64,000 bases of DNA, taken from Janibacter limosus NBRC 16128 (lineage in GTDB: Bacteria; Actinomycetota; Actinomycetes; Actinomycetales; Dermatophilaceae). Positions within the stretch are counted from its first letter, which is position 1, and every line of letters starts with the position of its first letter. A program made the translations under genes and the position numbers. The notes under the pieces are model-generated. The model was not told the DNA's origin. It did not search any database and saw only the letters and a list, made by a program, of their open reading frames with translations. Below, in pieces: positions 1-8,826 of the stretch. The stretch lies in assembly GCF_001570985.1 (NCBI RefSeq), contig NZ_BCSS01000008.1, forward strand, positions 39,816 through 103,815, written 5' to 3'.

Positions 1-401
1 AGGCCTCCGAGGCGTCCCGCCGCGGGCTCACCCCGCTGGGTGCCTTCCGCGGGATGGCCGTCGCCGGCTGCGAGCCGGACGAGATGGGCATCGGCCCGGT
101 CTTCGCCGTCCCGAAGCTGCTCGCGCAGCACGGGTTGAGCGTCGACGACATCGGTCTGTGGGAGCTCAACGAGGCCTTCGCCGTCCAGGCCCTCTACTGC
201 CGCGACACCCTCGGCATCGACCCGGAGAAGTTCAACGTCAACGGTGGCGCGATCTCCATCGGCCACCCGTACGGCATGAGCGGTGCACGCATGGCCGGCC
301 ACGTCCTCATCGAGGGCAAGCGTCGTGGCGCGCGCTACGGCGTCGTGACGATGTGCGTCGGTGGTGGCATGGGCGCTGCAGGTCTCTTCGAGATCTTCTG
401 A
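1..401 (+). CDS. Thiolase (acyl-CoA C-acyltransferase), C-terminal part; 5' end outside window
   Basis: The reading frame is open from base 3 and ends with TGA at 399-401, so only about the last 132 residues are present. Visible catalytic blocks are NEAFA, the GHP histidine block ([16 protein letters not shown]) and the C-terminal cysteine block [10 protein letters not shown], the usual thiolase acid/base residues. The family cleaves 3-ketoacyl-CoA with CoA, or condenses two acyl-CoAs. It lies 33 bp upstream of an acyl-CoA carboxylase, which is followed by an acyl-CoA synthetase and a transporter, so a degradative role in the same pathway is likely (inference). Degradative and biosynthetic thiolases cannot be separated from this fragment. 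Confidence 0.93.
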   Translation, partial: ASEASRRGLTPLGAFRGMAVAGCEPDEMGIGPVFAVPKLLAQHGLSVDDIGLWELNEAFAVQALYCRDTLGIDPEKFNVNGGAISIGHPYGMSGARMAGHVLIEGKRRGARYGVVTMCVGGGMGAAGLFEIF

Positions 402-434
402 CCGTCACCACCCACCATCCTCAAGGAGCTGCAC

Positions 435-3400
435 GTGAGCGTCTTCGTCGCCAACCGTGGAGAGATCGCTGTCCGGATCGTCCGGGCGGCGAAGGAGGCA
501 GGTCTCGAGGTCGTCGTGGCCGTGACCCGGGCCGAGGTCGACTCGTTGGCCGCCCGACTGGCGACCGGCGTCCATGTGCTCCCCGGTGAGGGGGCGGCGG
601 CCTACCTCGACGCCGCCTCCCTCGTCGAGGGCGCGAGGGACCACGGGTGCACGATGCTGCACCCGGGGTACGGGTTCCTCAGCGAGAGCCCGGTACTCGC
701 CCGGGCCTGCGCCGAGGCCGGCGTGACCTTCGTCGGGCCGGACGCCTCGCTGCTCGAGCTCTTCGGCGACAAGGGCAGCGCCCGCGAGGTGGCGGAGCAG
801 GCCGGTGTCCCGGTCCTGCCCGCCACCCCGGTCGGCGTCACCCGGGACCGGGCCGAGGCCTTCGCCCGGGAGCAGCACCCGGCGGGCGTGATGATCAAGG
901 CCGCCGCCGGCGGTGGTGGCCGCGGCATGCGTGCCGTGTCGGCCGGTGAGTCGCTCGCCGAGGCCTGGGAGCGTGCCCGCTCCGAGGCCGAGCGCAGCTT
1001 CGGCTCCGGCGAACTCTTCGCCGAGCTCTACGTGGAGCGCGCCCGCCACATCGAGGTCCAGATCGCTGCCGACGGCGCAGGGGAGGTCACCCACCTGGGG
1101 GAGCGCGACTGCACCCTCCAGCGCCGCTTCCAAAAGGTCGTCGAGGTCGCCCCCGCGCCCGACCTGCCCGAGGAGGTGCGCGCGGACCTGCACGCTGCAG
1201 CGGTGCGACTGATCGCCGGTCGCGGCTACCGCGGCCTGGCCACCGTCGAGTTCCTGGTCGACGCAGACGACCCGACCCGGTGGTGGTTCATCGAGGTCAA
1301 CCCGCGCCTGCAGGTCGAGCACCCGGTGACCGAGATGGTCACCGGCGTCGACCTCGTCCTCGCGCAGCTGCAGCTGGCGGCCGGCGGGAGCCTCGCCGAC
1401 CTCGGTCTGGCCGTGCCGCCACGTGTCACCGGCGCCGCGGTCGAGCTGCGGGTGGCTGCCGAGCGCATCGGGAGCACCGGCGAGTCCCTTCCGGCCCACG
1501 GCGTCGTCTCCGGCCTGTCCCTGCCCACGGGGCCGGGCGTGCGGGTCGACACCCACCTCGTCGAGGGCGCCCGCGTCGACGGCGCCTTCGACTCGCTCGT
1601 GGCCAAGGTGATCACCCACAGCCACAGCGGCCTGACCGCTGCCCTCGGCAAGGCGCGGCAAGCGGCCGCCGAGTGCACCATCGCGGGAGTCGAGACCAAC
1701 CTCCCGATCCTGCGAGCGCTGCTCGAGCACGAGGACGTCGCCGCGTGGGACGTCACCACCCAGTGGCTCGGGAGAGCGGACATCGCCCGGGGAGCCGACA
1801 CCGGTGAGGGCCTCGATGGCGAGGTCGTCGCGGAGATGGCCGGCACGGTCATCTCCGTCCTCGTCGAGCAGGGCCAGGAGGTCACGGCCGGGACGCCCGT
1901 GGTCGTCGTCGAGGCGATGAAGATGGAGCACCTCGTGCCCGCGCCGGTCACGGGCGTCATCAGCGACGTCCGTGCTCGTGCGGGTGCGACGACCGCGCCC
2001 GGAGACCTGCTGGTGCGGGTGCTCCCTTCGTCCGACCAGTCGAGTGCCGGCACGCTCGACGACGGACCGGACCTCGATGCCGATCGACCCGATCTCACCC
2101 GGGTGCTCGAGCGACGCGACCGGCGCATGGACGCAGCGCGCACCGAGGCCGTGGCCAAGCGCCACGCTCGCGGTCAGCGGACCGCGCGGGAAAACATCGC
2201 CGACCTCGTGGACGCGGACAGCTTCGTCGAGTACGGCGGCTTCGCGGTCGCGGCCCAGCGCGCCCGCCGCAGCGAGGAGGACCTCATCGCCAACACCCCG
2301 GCCGACGGCATCGTCACGGGCATCGGCCGGATCAGCTCCGCACCCACGCAGGACTCCCGCTGCGCAGTGCTGTCCTACGACTACACCGTCCTCGCCGGGA
2401 CCCAGGGCTATCTCAACCACAAGAAGACCGACCGCCTCCTCGAGATCGCCGAGAGGCAACGTCTGCCCGTCGTCCTCTTCGCCGAAGGGGGCGGAGGTCG
2501 CCCCGGCGACACCGACACGACGGTCGCCAGCGGCCTGGACGTGCCGACCTTCGCGACGATGGGGCGACTGAGCGGGCTCGTCCCGACCGTCGGCATCGCG
2601 GCCGGGCGCTGCTTCGCCGGCAATGCCGCGCTGCTGGGCTGCTGCGATGTCATCATCGCCACCCGCGACTCGACGATCGGCATGGGCGGCCCGGCGATGA
2701 TCGAAGGCGGTGGACTGGGGGTCTTCGCTCCCGAGGAGGTCGGCCCCATCGAGGTGCAGGGCGCCAACGGCGTCGTCGACGTGGTCGTCGAGGACGAGGC
2801 CGAGGCGGTCGCGGTGGCCAAGCGCTACCTCGGCTACTTCCAGGGTGCGCACGAGGAGTGGACGCAGCCCGACCAGCGGGCACTGCGCCACGTCGTCCCG
2901 GAGAACCGGGTGCGCGCCTATGACATCCACGCCGCGATCGACACCCTCGCCGACGAGGGCTCGGTCCTGGAGCTGCGGGCCGGCTTCGCTCCGGGAGTCG
3001 TCACCGCGCTGGTGCGCATCGAAGGCCGTCCGATGGGGCTGGTCGCCAACAACCCGCGACACCTCGGCGGAGCCATCGACACCCCTGCTGCCGACAAGTT
3101 GGCGCGTTTCCTCCAGCTCTGCGACGCGCACGGTCTACCGGTCGTGTCCCTGTGCGACACACCGGGCTTCATGGTCGGTCCGGAGCACGAGCGCACGGCG
3201 ACCGTGCGTCACTTCGCGCGGCTCTTCGTCATCGGGGCGCACCTGCGGGTGCCGATGGTGACCGTCGTCCTGCGCAAGGCCTACGGGCTGGGCGCACAGG
3301 CGATGGCCGCCGGCAGCTTCCACCGCCCGGCGGCGACGCTGGCCTGGCCGACGGGCGAGGTCGGCGGCATGGGGCTCGAGGGCGCGGTCCGTCTCGGCTT

Positions 3401-3620
3401 CCGCCGCGAGCTCGAGGCGGTCGCCGACCCGAGCGAGCGACGTGAGCTGGAACGGCGGCTGCTGGACGACCTGTACGAGCGCGGCCGTGCGGTCAACGCC
3501 GCGGCGGTCGTCGAGCTCGACGACGTGATCGACCCGGTCGACACGCGCCGGTGGATCCTCACGGCGATGGCGAGCGCCATCCCGACCGTGGGCACTGCCC
3601 GCTACATCGACACCTGGTGA
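435..3620 (+). CDS. Single-chain acyl-CoA carboxylase (biotin carboxylase, BCCP and carboxyltransferase fused)
   Basis: The product is 1061 aa, starting at GTG 435 behind AAGGAG (423-428). Residues 1-450 are a biotin carboxylase with an ATP-grasp glycine loop near residue 155 (GGGGRGMR). A biotinyl domain follows, with the lysine motif EAMKMEH near residue 493. From about 550 to the end is a carboxyltransferase domain, with CDTPGFMVG near 906. Having all three functions in one chain differs from the usual split AccA/AccB subunits of actinobacteria and resembles the single-chain long-chain acyl-CoA carboxylases described in mycobacteria (family knowledge). The substrate is unknown. Neighbours (thiolase, acyl-CoA ligase, anion symporter) suggest breakdown of an imported carboxylic acid. 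The next gene starts 17 bp downstream. Confidence 0.93.
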   Translation: MSVFVANRGEIAVRIVRAAKEAGLEVVVAVTRAEVDSLAARLATGVHVLPGEGAAAYLDAASLVEGARDHGCTMLHPGYGFLSESPVLARACAEAGVTFVGPDASLLELFGDKGSAREVAEQAGVPVLPATPVGVTRDRAEAFAREQHPAGVMIKAAAGGGGRGMRAVSAGESLAEAWERARSEAERSFGSGELFAELYVERARHIEVQIAADGAGEVTHLGERDCTLQRRFQKVVEVAPAPDLPEEVRADLHAAAVRLIAGRGYRGLATVEFLVDADDPTRWWFIEVNPRLQVEHPVTEMVTGVDLVLAQLQLAAGGSLADLGLAVPPRVTGAAVELRVAAERIGSTGESLPAHGVVSGLSLPTGPGVRVDTHLVEGARVDGAFDSLVAKVITHSHSGLTAALGKARQAAAECTIAGVETNLPILRALLEHEDVAAWDVTTQWLGRADIARGADTGEGLDGEVVAEMAGTVISVLVEQGQEVTAGTPVVVVEAMKMEHLVPAPVTGVISDVRARAGATTAPGDLLVRVLPSSDQSSAGTLDDGPDLDADRPDLTRVLERRDRRMDAARTEAVAKRHARGQRTARENIADLVDADSFVEYGGFAVAAQRARRSEEDLIANTPADGIVTGIGRISSAPTQDSRCAVLSYDYTVLAGTQGYLNHKKTDRLLEIAERQRLPVVLFAEGGGGRPGDTDTTVASGLDVPTFATMGRLSGLVPTVGIAAGRCFAGNAALLGCCDVIIATRDSTIGMGGPAMIEGGGLGVFAPEEVGPIEVQGANGVVDVVVEDEAEAVAVAKRYLGYFQGAHEEWTQPDQRALRHVVPENRVRAYDIHAAIDTLADEGSVLELRAGFAPGVVTALVRIEGRPMGLVANNPRHLGGAIDTPAADKLARFLQLCDAHGLPVVSLCDTPGFMVGPEHERTATVRHFARLFVIGAHLRVPMVTVVLRKAYGLGAQAMAAGSFHRPAATLAWPTGEVGGMGLEGAVRLGFRRELEAVADPSERRELERRLLDDLYERGRAVNAAAVVELDDVIDPVDTRRWILTAMASAIPTVGTARYIDTW

Positions 3621-3637
3621 CGCAAAGGAGCGCGCGC

Positions 3638-5314
3638 ATGGACTACACGCAGCACCTGCAGGACCTCCGGGAGCGGCAGGAGCGGGTCCGGCCCGCCGGC
3701 ACGCCCCGTGACGTCGTCCACCCCCTGGGTGACCTCACCGTCCCCGAGTACGTCGACGCCTGGGCGCAGCGGCAGCCCGACCGGCCGGCCGTGGTCCACG
3801 ACGACATCGTCACCGACTACCGGGAGCTGGCCGACCGCCACGCCCGGTGGGCCGGGTGGCTCCGCGCGAAGGGGGTGGCCCCCGGCGAGTGCGTCGGCGT
3901 CCACCTGGGCAATGTCCCCGAGTTCGTCATCGCCTTCCTCGGCACCCTGCGGGCCGGGTGCGTGCACGTCCCGGTCAACCCGATGTTCCAGCACGCCGAG
4001 CTGGTCCACGAGCTGGGTGACTCCGGCGCGAGCATCGTCGTCACGAGCGCGGCTCTGGCGCAACGCCTCTGCGAGGCCGCTGTCGAGACCGGGGTGCGTA
4101 CCGTCGTCGTCCTCGCAGGTGAGGGTGACCCCCTTCCCTCAGTGGCCGGCATCGACATCGTGCGCTGGTCCGACACGGAGGGCGCGCCACCGCTGCTCGA
4201 GGCCGCCGCCGACCTCGATGCGCTTGCGGCGCTGAACTACACCGGCGGCACGACGGGCCTGCCCAAGGGCTGCGAGCACACCCAGCGGCACATGGTCTAC
4301 ACGGCGGTGAGTGCGGCCGGGGCCAACGGCTTCGACGGGACGCGGATCGTCTCGCTGTGCTTCATCCCGGTGTTCTGGATCGCGGGGGAGGACCTGGGCA
4401 TCCTCATCCCGCTCGTGATGGGCGGGACCACGGTGCTGCTCGAGCGGTGGGATGCGGCCACCGTCGTCGACCTCGTCGAGCGTCATCGCGTGACGACGAC
4501 CGCGGCCACGGTGGAGAGCTATCTCGACATCCTGCAGGTGCCGGGCGTGGCCGATCGCGACCTCTCCTGCTTCACCGCGCCCATGACGATGTCCTTCATC
4601 CGCAAGCTCACGCCGCAGGTGCGCCGGCAGTGGTCGGACACGGTCGGGGCGGGCTCCGTCCTGCGTGAGGGCTCCTACGGCATGACCGAGAGTCATACGG
4701 TCGACGTCGTCCCGTACGGCTTCCACGAGGGAGACCATGACCTGCTGACCGAGCCGGTCTTCTGCGGGCTGCCCGTCCCCGGCACGGACGTGATCGTCGT
4801 CGACCCCGTCACCGCGGAGCCGATGGCCCTGGGCGACGCGGGGGAGATCCTCCTGCGCAGCCCGTCGATCATGACCGGCTACTGGGGCAACCCGCAGGCG
4901 TCGGCACAGCAGCTGCGTGACGGGTGGTTGCACACCGGCGACACCGGCTACCTCGACGAGGACGGGTGCCTGCACTACCTGGCCCGCAGCAAGGACATGA
5001 TCAAGGTCAAGGGCATGAGCGTCTTCCCCGCAGAGGTGGAGATGATGCTCGCCGCGCACCCCGAGGTCGAGTCGGTCGCCGTGGTGCCCGCCGACGACGA
5101 GGCCGCGGGCCAGCGGCCGGTCGCCTTCGTCAGCCTGGTGGCGCACGCCACCCCCACCGCGGGAGAGCTCGAGGAGTGGGCACGCGGTCAGATGGCCGGC
5201 TACAAGGTCCCGCTCGTCGAGGTGGTCGCGGCCTTCCCGCTCACCGACACGGGCAAGATCCGCAAGCCGGAGCTGCTCGAGCGCGCACAGCAGGTCGTCG
5301 TCTCCCGCGAGTGA
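3638..5314 (+). CDS. AMP-forming acyl-CoA synthetase (ANL superfamily)
   Basis: This 558-aa protein starts at ATG 3638, chosen for AAGGAG at 3625-3630. An in-frame extension further upstream would overlap the carboxylase and is rejected. Core motifs are the phosphate-binding loop NYTGGTTGLPKG, the adenylate motif YGMTES, GDTGYLDEDG, the hinge region SKDMIKVKGMSVFP, and a C-terminal catalytic lysine in DTGKIRKPE. The family activates a carboxylate with ATP and then forms the CoA thioester. It sits between the carboxylase and the MFS transporter, consistent with activating the imported acid. The chain length or aromatic nature of the substrate cannot be read from the sequence. Confidence 0.93.
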   Translation: MDYTQHLQDLRERQERVRPAGTPRDVVHPLGDLTVPEYVDAWAQRQPDRPAVVHDDIVTDYRELADRHARWAGWLRAKGVAPGECVGVHLGNVPEFVIAFLGTLRAGCVHVPVNPMFQHAELVHELGDSGASIVVTSAALAQRLCEAAVETGVRTVVVLAGEGDPLPSVAGIDIVRWSDTEGAPPLLEAAADLDALAALNYTGGTTGLPKGCEHTQRHMVYTAVSAAGANGFDGTRIVSLCFIPVFWIAGEDLGILIPLVMGGTTVLLERWDAATVVDLVERHRVTTTAATVESYLDILQVPGVADRDLSCFTAPMTMSFIRKLTPQVRRQWSDTVGAGSVLREGSYGMTESHTVDVVPYGFHEGDHDLLTEPVFCGLPVPGTDVIVVDPVTAEPMALGDAGEILLRSPSIMTGYWGNPQASAQQLRDGWLHTGDTGYLDEDGCLHYLARSKDMIKVKGMSVFPAEVEMMLAAHPEVESVAVVPADDEAAGQRPVAFVSLVAHATPTAGELEEWARGQMAGYKVPLVEVVAAFPLTDTGKIRKPELLERAQQVVVSRE

Positions 5315-5338
5315 CCGTCCAGTAGCACCGGGTGGTCC

Positions 5339-5368
5339 TTGACAGGGGAAACCACACCCCCACAACAT
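5339..5368 (+). promoter_or_regulatory. Candidate promoter of the MFS transporter gene
   Basis: A perfect -35 hexamer TTGACA (5339-5344) is followed after 18 bp by CAACAT (5363-5368), a weak -10. It lies in the 90-bp gap before the transporter, so this gene may be transcribed separately from the upstream enzymes. The -10 is poor, so the call is tentative. Confidence 0.33.
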
Positions 5369-5404
5369 GAACCCGAATTAGCCTTCAAGTACAGGAGATC
5401 ACAG

Positions 5405-6751
5405 ATGACTTCACCGACAACGACGTCGGACCAGGTGCATGCGAGGGCCACCAAAAAGGCCTTCCTGCGCCTGATGCCCATCCTCATGGCGGCCTACTTC
5501 ATGGCCTTCGTCGACCGGACCAATGTCGGGCTGGCCAAGAACTCCCTCGAGGTGGACGCGGGCATCGACGCCGCGGCCTACGGGCTGGGGGCGGGGCTGT
5601 TCTTCATCACCTACGCCGTCCTCGAGGTGCCGAGCAACCTGCTGCTCCACCGGATCGGGGCCAAGGTGTGGATCAGCCGCATCGCGGTCACCTGGGGCCT
5701 GATCACCATGGCGATGATGTTCATCTCCAGCCCTGCGATCTTCTACGTCCTGCGCCTCCTGCTCGGTGCTGCCGAGGCGGGCCTGTACCCGGGGATCATG
5801 TACCTCATCACCACCTGGTTCGCGCAGAAGGACCGGGCCACCGCCGTGGGCCTCATCCTCACCGCGTCCTCGGTCGCCTTCATCGTCGCCAACCCCATCG
5901 GTGGCGCCCTGATGAAGATGGACGGGATCGGCGGACTCCACGGCTGGCAGTGGCTCTTCGTCATCGAGGGCATCCCCACGGTCCTGCTCGGCATCTTCAT
6001 CTTCTTCGCGCTGCCCAACTCGCCGGCCAAGGCGTCGTGGCTCGAGCCGGAGGAAGCACGAGAGCTGATGCTGCGCGCCGTGGGTGAGGAGCCCGAGGAG
6101 GCGCGGCCCGGCGCGATCATCCGCAACGCGATGTCCAAGCCCTTCCTGCTGACCATCGCCGCGATCTACTTCATGAACCAGATCGCGACCTACGGCGTCA
6201 TCTTCTTCGTCCCGTCGATCGTCGAGGCGATGGACGTGACGGACAGCTTCATGATCGGACTGATCTCCGGTGTCGTCGGCATCGGTGCCGTCATCGGTGT
6301 GCTGCTCTTCCCGCGCCTGCTCAAGCGCAGCCCCGGCTCCGAGGTCCGCCTCATCGGCATCACGACCGCTGCGGCGATCGTCTTCGCCCTGGCCTTCATC
6401 TCCGTCGGCAACCCGGTGGCCAAGATGATCATCCTCAGCGCCACGATGCTCTTCGTCGTCGGGGTGCAGCCGCTCTACTGGTCGGTCCTCATGGCCCGGC
6501 TCGGTGGGGTCGCGGCCGCCGCCGGCCTCGCCTTCGTCAACACGATCGGCCTCACGGGCGCTTTTGTCGGGCCCTACGCCTTCGGCCTCACGGAGAAGGC
6601 CACCGGCTCGCCCTCGTCCGGCCTGTGGGTCCTCGTGGCCGCCACAGCGCTCGGTCTGGTCCTCGTCCCGCTGCTGGGACGCCTGCTGGCGCGTCACGAC
6701 AGTGAGCTGCCGGCCGAGGAGCCCGAGGCCGCATCCGTCGGCGCCCGCTGA
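5405..6751 (+). CDS. MFS transporter, anion:cation symporter (ACS) type
   Basis: The 448-aa membrane protein starts at ATG 5405 behind AGGAG (5393-5397). About twelve hydrophobic segments are visible. The N-terminal region FVDRTNVGLAKNSLEVD followed by EVPSNLLLHRIGAKVW is typical of the ACS family, which imports organic anions such as hexuronates, galactonate, phthalate or hydroxyphenylacetate (family knowledge). It ends the acyl-CoA cluster and probably imports the acid that the synthetase activates (inference). A strong bidirectional hairpin follows. The substrate is not predictable. Confidence 0.9.
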   Translation: MTSPTTTSDQVHARATKKAFLRLMPILMAAYFMAFVDRTNVGLAKNSLEVDAGIDAAAYGLGAGLFFITYAVLEVPSNLLLHRIGAKVWISRIAVTWGLITMAMMFISSPAIFYVLRLLLGAAEAGLYPGIMYLITTWFAQKDRATAVGLILTASSVAFIVANPIGGALMKMDGIGGLHGWQWLFVIEGIPTVLLGIFIFFALPNSPAKASWLEPEEARELMLRAVGEEPEEARPGAIIRNAMSKPFLLTIAAIYFMNQIATYGVIFFVPSIVEAMDVTDSFMIGLISGVVGIGAVIGVLLFPRLLKRSPGSEVRLIGITTAAAIVFALAFISVGNPVAKMIILSATMLFVVGVQPLYWSVLMARLGGVAAAAGLAFVNTIGLTGAFVGPYAFGLTEKATGSPSSGLWVLVAATALGLVLVPLLGRLLARHDSELPAEEPEAASVGAR

Positions 6752-6766
6752 GGCAGGACCGACGAA

Positions 6767-6808
6767 GAAGCCGGCCGTGACGACCACAGGGTCGTCACGG
6801 CCGGCTTC
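6767..6808. terminator. Bidirectional terminator, MFS gene / yajQ
   Basis: A perfect 19-bp inverted repeat (6767-6785 and 6790-6808) with an ACAG loop lies between the convergent MFS and yajQ genes. It has no U-tract, as is common in high-G+C actinobacteria. Confidence 0.85.
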
Positions 6809-6816
6809 GGGGTGCC

Positions 6817-7311
6817 TCAGCGATAGTTGGTGAACTGCAGCGCCACGTCCAGATCCTTGCCCTTGAGCAGCGCGATGATCTCCTGGAGCTCGTCGCGCGA
6901 CTTGCCGGTGACGCGCAGCTCGTCGCCCTGGATCTGCGGCTTGATCCCCTTGGGGCCCTCGTCGCGGATGATCTTGGAGATCTTCTTCGCGTTGTCCTGG
7001 TCGATGCCCTCCTTGGTGGGGCCGGAGAGGACGTACTCCTTGCCGGAGGCCTGCGGCTCCTTGTCGCCGAAGTCGATGCTCTTCAGCGACACGCCACGAC
7101 GGATCAGCTTGGACTCGAAGACGTCGACGACCGCCAGGACGCGGTCGGCGCTGTTGGCCTTGATGACGACGTTGTCGCCGCTCCACTCGATGGAGGCGCC
7201 CACGCCCTTGAAGTCGTAGCGCTGGGAGACCTCCTTGGAGGTCTGGTTGAGCGCGTTGTCGACCTCCTGACGGTCGACCTTGCTGACGATGTCGAAGCTG
7301 CTGTTGGCCAT
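6817..7311 (-). CDS. yajQ: YajQ family nucleotide-binding protein
   Basis: The 164-aa protein ([20 protein letters not shown] at its start, FTNYR at its end) matches the UPF0234/YajQ family along its whole length. The family has two RNP-like alpha/beta domains; some members bind cyclic di-GMP and affect transcription in proteobacteria, but the role in actinobacteria is not settled. The start at ATG 7311 is supported by AAGGAG on the reverse strand just upstream. It is monocistronic, between a bidirectional terminator and tRNA-Tyr. Confidence 0.93.
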   Translation of the reverse strand: MANSSFDIVSKVDRQEVDNALNQTSKEVSQRYDFKGVGASIEWSGDNVVIKANSADRVLAVVDVFESKLIRRGVSLKSIDFGDKEPQASGKEYVLSGPTKEGIDQDNAKKISKIIRDEGPKGIKPQIQGDELRVTGKSRDELQEIIALLKGKDLDVALQFTNYR

Positions 7312-7347
7312 GTCCTGCGGGCTCCTTCGTGGAAGTTGGTGCCGGAA

Positions 7348-7378
7348 TTGCGTTGGAGGGGGATCAACTTGCTATCCT
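7348..7378 (+). promoter_or_regulatory. Candidate promoter of tRNA-Tyr
   Basis: TTGCGT (7348-7353) and TATCCT (7373-7378) are separated by 19 bp and end 13 bp before the mature tRNA-Tyr 5' end. The -10 is good, the -35 and spacing only fair. Confidence 0.4.
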
Positions 7379-7391
7379 TCCAGACGCACAC

Positions 7392-7477
7392 GGCAGGTTG
7401 TCCGAGCGGCCAATGGAAACGGACTGTAAATCCGTCGGGTTATCCCTACGAAGGTTCGAATCCTTCACCTGCCACCA
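7392..7477 (+). tRNA. tRNA-Tyr (GTA)
   Basis: A class II tRNA is seen: acceptor arms GGCAGGT (7392-7398) and ACCTGCC (7467-7473), discriminator A7474, anticodon GTA at 7426-7428 in a CTGTAAA loop, and a long variable arm. CCA is encoded at 7475-7477, unlike the other three tRNAs in this window. Confidence 0.97.
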
Positions 7478-7484
7478 CAGTGCA

Positions 7485-7524
7485 CAGCGAGCCCCGAGCC
7501 GGGAACCCGGCCCGGGGCTCGCTG
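7485..7524 (+). terminator. Terminator after tRNA-Tyr
   Basis: A 12-bp stem (7485-7496 with 7513-7524) encloses a second 6-bp GC stem (7498-7503 with 7506-7511), right after the encoded CCA. There is no U-tract. Confidence 0.75.
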
Positions 7525-7563
7525 CGTTGTCCACCCTGACAGGACCACGACGAAGGGGAAGTC

Positions 7564-8034
7564 ATGAGTGACCAGGGCACCTCACCCGTCCACATCGCCG
7601 GGGTCCTCGCCCGTGCGACGGCAACGGGTCTCATCGGGGCGGCGATGAGCGCCGAGCGTCACCCGGTGGCCATGCGCCGGATGGGACTGGTCGTGGCTGC
7701 CGGCCTCGGGGCTGTTGCCGGCCTGGCCGCCGCGGGCATCGTGCCCCTGACGGATCGGGAGGACGGGCAGCGCCTGGACCAGGCCGAGGGCGAGCGATCC
7801 CCGATCGCTGCCGCTGCGCTCGGCGTGGCGACCTTCGCGCTCACCGCTGGGGTGAGCGAGGTCGGGCTGCGCACCCAACGACGGTTCGAGAGGTGGGCGG
7901 ATGCGGCCTTCGGCCGTCCGCGGCTCGCGGTGGGGTTGGCCAACGGGGCGATCTCGATCGTGCTCGACCTGGCCGATGACCGGATTGGTCCCGACGAGGC
8001 GATCCGCAGTGCTCCCCGAGCCCACGGGCTGTGA
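7564..8034 (+). CDS. Small membrane protein of unknown function
   Basis: The 156-aa product starts at ATG 7564 behind GAAGGGGAAG. Two hydrophobic segments, about residues 40-62 and 80-98, are separated by a charged loop (REDGQRLDQAEGE). The C-terminal third is amphipathic and ends in a charged tail. I do not recognise a family. Its TGA (8032-8034) abuts the stop codon of the opposing ParA gene at 8035 with no gap. Codon use (GC-rich third positions) supports a real gene. Confidence 0.7.
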   Translation: MSDQGTSPVHIAGVLARATATGLIGAAMSAERHPVAMRRMGLVVAAGLGAVAGLAAAGIVPLTDREDGQRLDQAEGERSPIAAAALGVATFALTAGVSEVGLRTQRRFERWADAAFGRPRLAVGLANGAISIVLDLADDRIGPDEAIRSAPRAHGL

Positions 8035-8787
8035 TCACTTCAGCCGCTTGAGCGCCTCTCGCCACAGCTCCTCGTAGGCCTGGGCAGCCGCACTGCGCGG
8101 TTGCCACTGGACGATCGGGGCGCGGTGCACGCCCATCTGCTCGACCGCGCTCGCCGCCGGGATGGCCGTCGTGGCGACATCGGCCCGCGAGCCCGGAAGT
8201 TCCTCGAGGAGCTCCTTGTGGAGGCGCCGCCGGCGGTCGACCATCGACAGGAAGGCGAGCAGCTTCGGCGACTTGCCCTTGGTGTCCTTGATGAACTCGC
8301 GCAGCTGGTCAAGGGTGCGGATCGACAGGGGAGAGGGCATGACCGGGGCGAGCACGAGGTCGGCCGCGCGGACGATGCTCTCGGACACGAGGGACACGCT
8401 CGGGGCGCAGTCGAGGATCACGAGGTCGTACTTCTTGGACAGTCCGTCGAGCAGCTGGCTGAGCGTGCGGGTGGGCTTCTTCTCCGCGTCGAGCAGCAGG
8501 TCGAGGTTGCGGTAGGAGAAGTCGGAGGGCAGCACGTCGAGGTTGTCGAAGTCGCTCGACCGGATCGCATCAGCCATGTCGAGCTTGCCGGCCACCAGCG
8601 CCTCGCCGCCCCCCTTCACCTTGGGCTTGACCTTGAAGAGCCACGTGGCGCCGCCCTGCGGATCGAGATCCCACAGCAGGACGCGTCGTCCCTCGTTCGC
8701 GGCGAGCCAGGCGAGGTTGGCTGCGGCGGTGGTCTTGCCGACGCCACCCTTGATGCTGTACGAGGCGATGATCTTCATGACCGCCAT
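8035..8787 (-). CDS. ParA/MinD-type ATPase, orphan
   Basis: The 250-aa protein has the deviant Walker A motif KGGVGKTTAAANLAW near residue 13, the Walker A-prime DLDPQGG, and a Walker-B-like VILDCAPS block. These identify a ParA-family ATPase that dimerises on ATP and positions DNA or protein cargo. The start is ATG 8787, preceded on the reverse strand by AGGTGAAAG; an upstream in-frame ATG at 8817 has no ribosome site. No ParB, parS cluster or chemotaxis/secretion partner is visible nearby, so it is an orphan. The divergent neighbour is the tag glycosylase gene. Cargo unknown. Confidence 0.88.
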   Translation of the reverse strand: MAVMKIIASYSIKGGVGKTTAAANLAWLAANEGRRVLLWDLDPQGGATWLFKVKPKVKGGGEALVAGKLDMADAIRSSDFDNLDVLPSDFSYRNLDLLLDAEKKPTRTLSQLLDGLSKKYDLVILDCAPSVSLVSESIVRAADLVLAPVMPSPLSIRTLDQLREFIKDTKGKSPKLLAFLSMVDRRRRLHKELLEELPGSRADVATTAIPAASAVEQMGVHRAPIVQWQPRSAAAQAYEELWREALKRLK

Positions 8788-8826
8788 GCTTTCACCTGTC
8801 CCGTCGCAGTGGGGCACGATGCGGGC

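Noticed and set aside
405..3131. Open frame of 908 codons antisense to the acyl-CoA carboxylase
   Set aside because: A mirror of strongly biased codons; no recognisable motifs, and the opposite strand encodes a complete multidomain enzyme.
8101..8826. In-frame upstream extension of tag
   Set aside because: It overlaps the ParA gene on the other strand and has no Tag homology; E. coli-like Tag begins near 8827.
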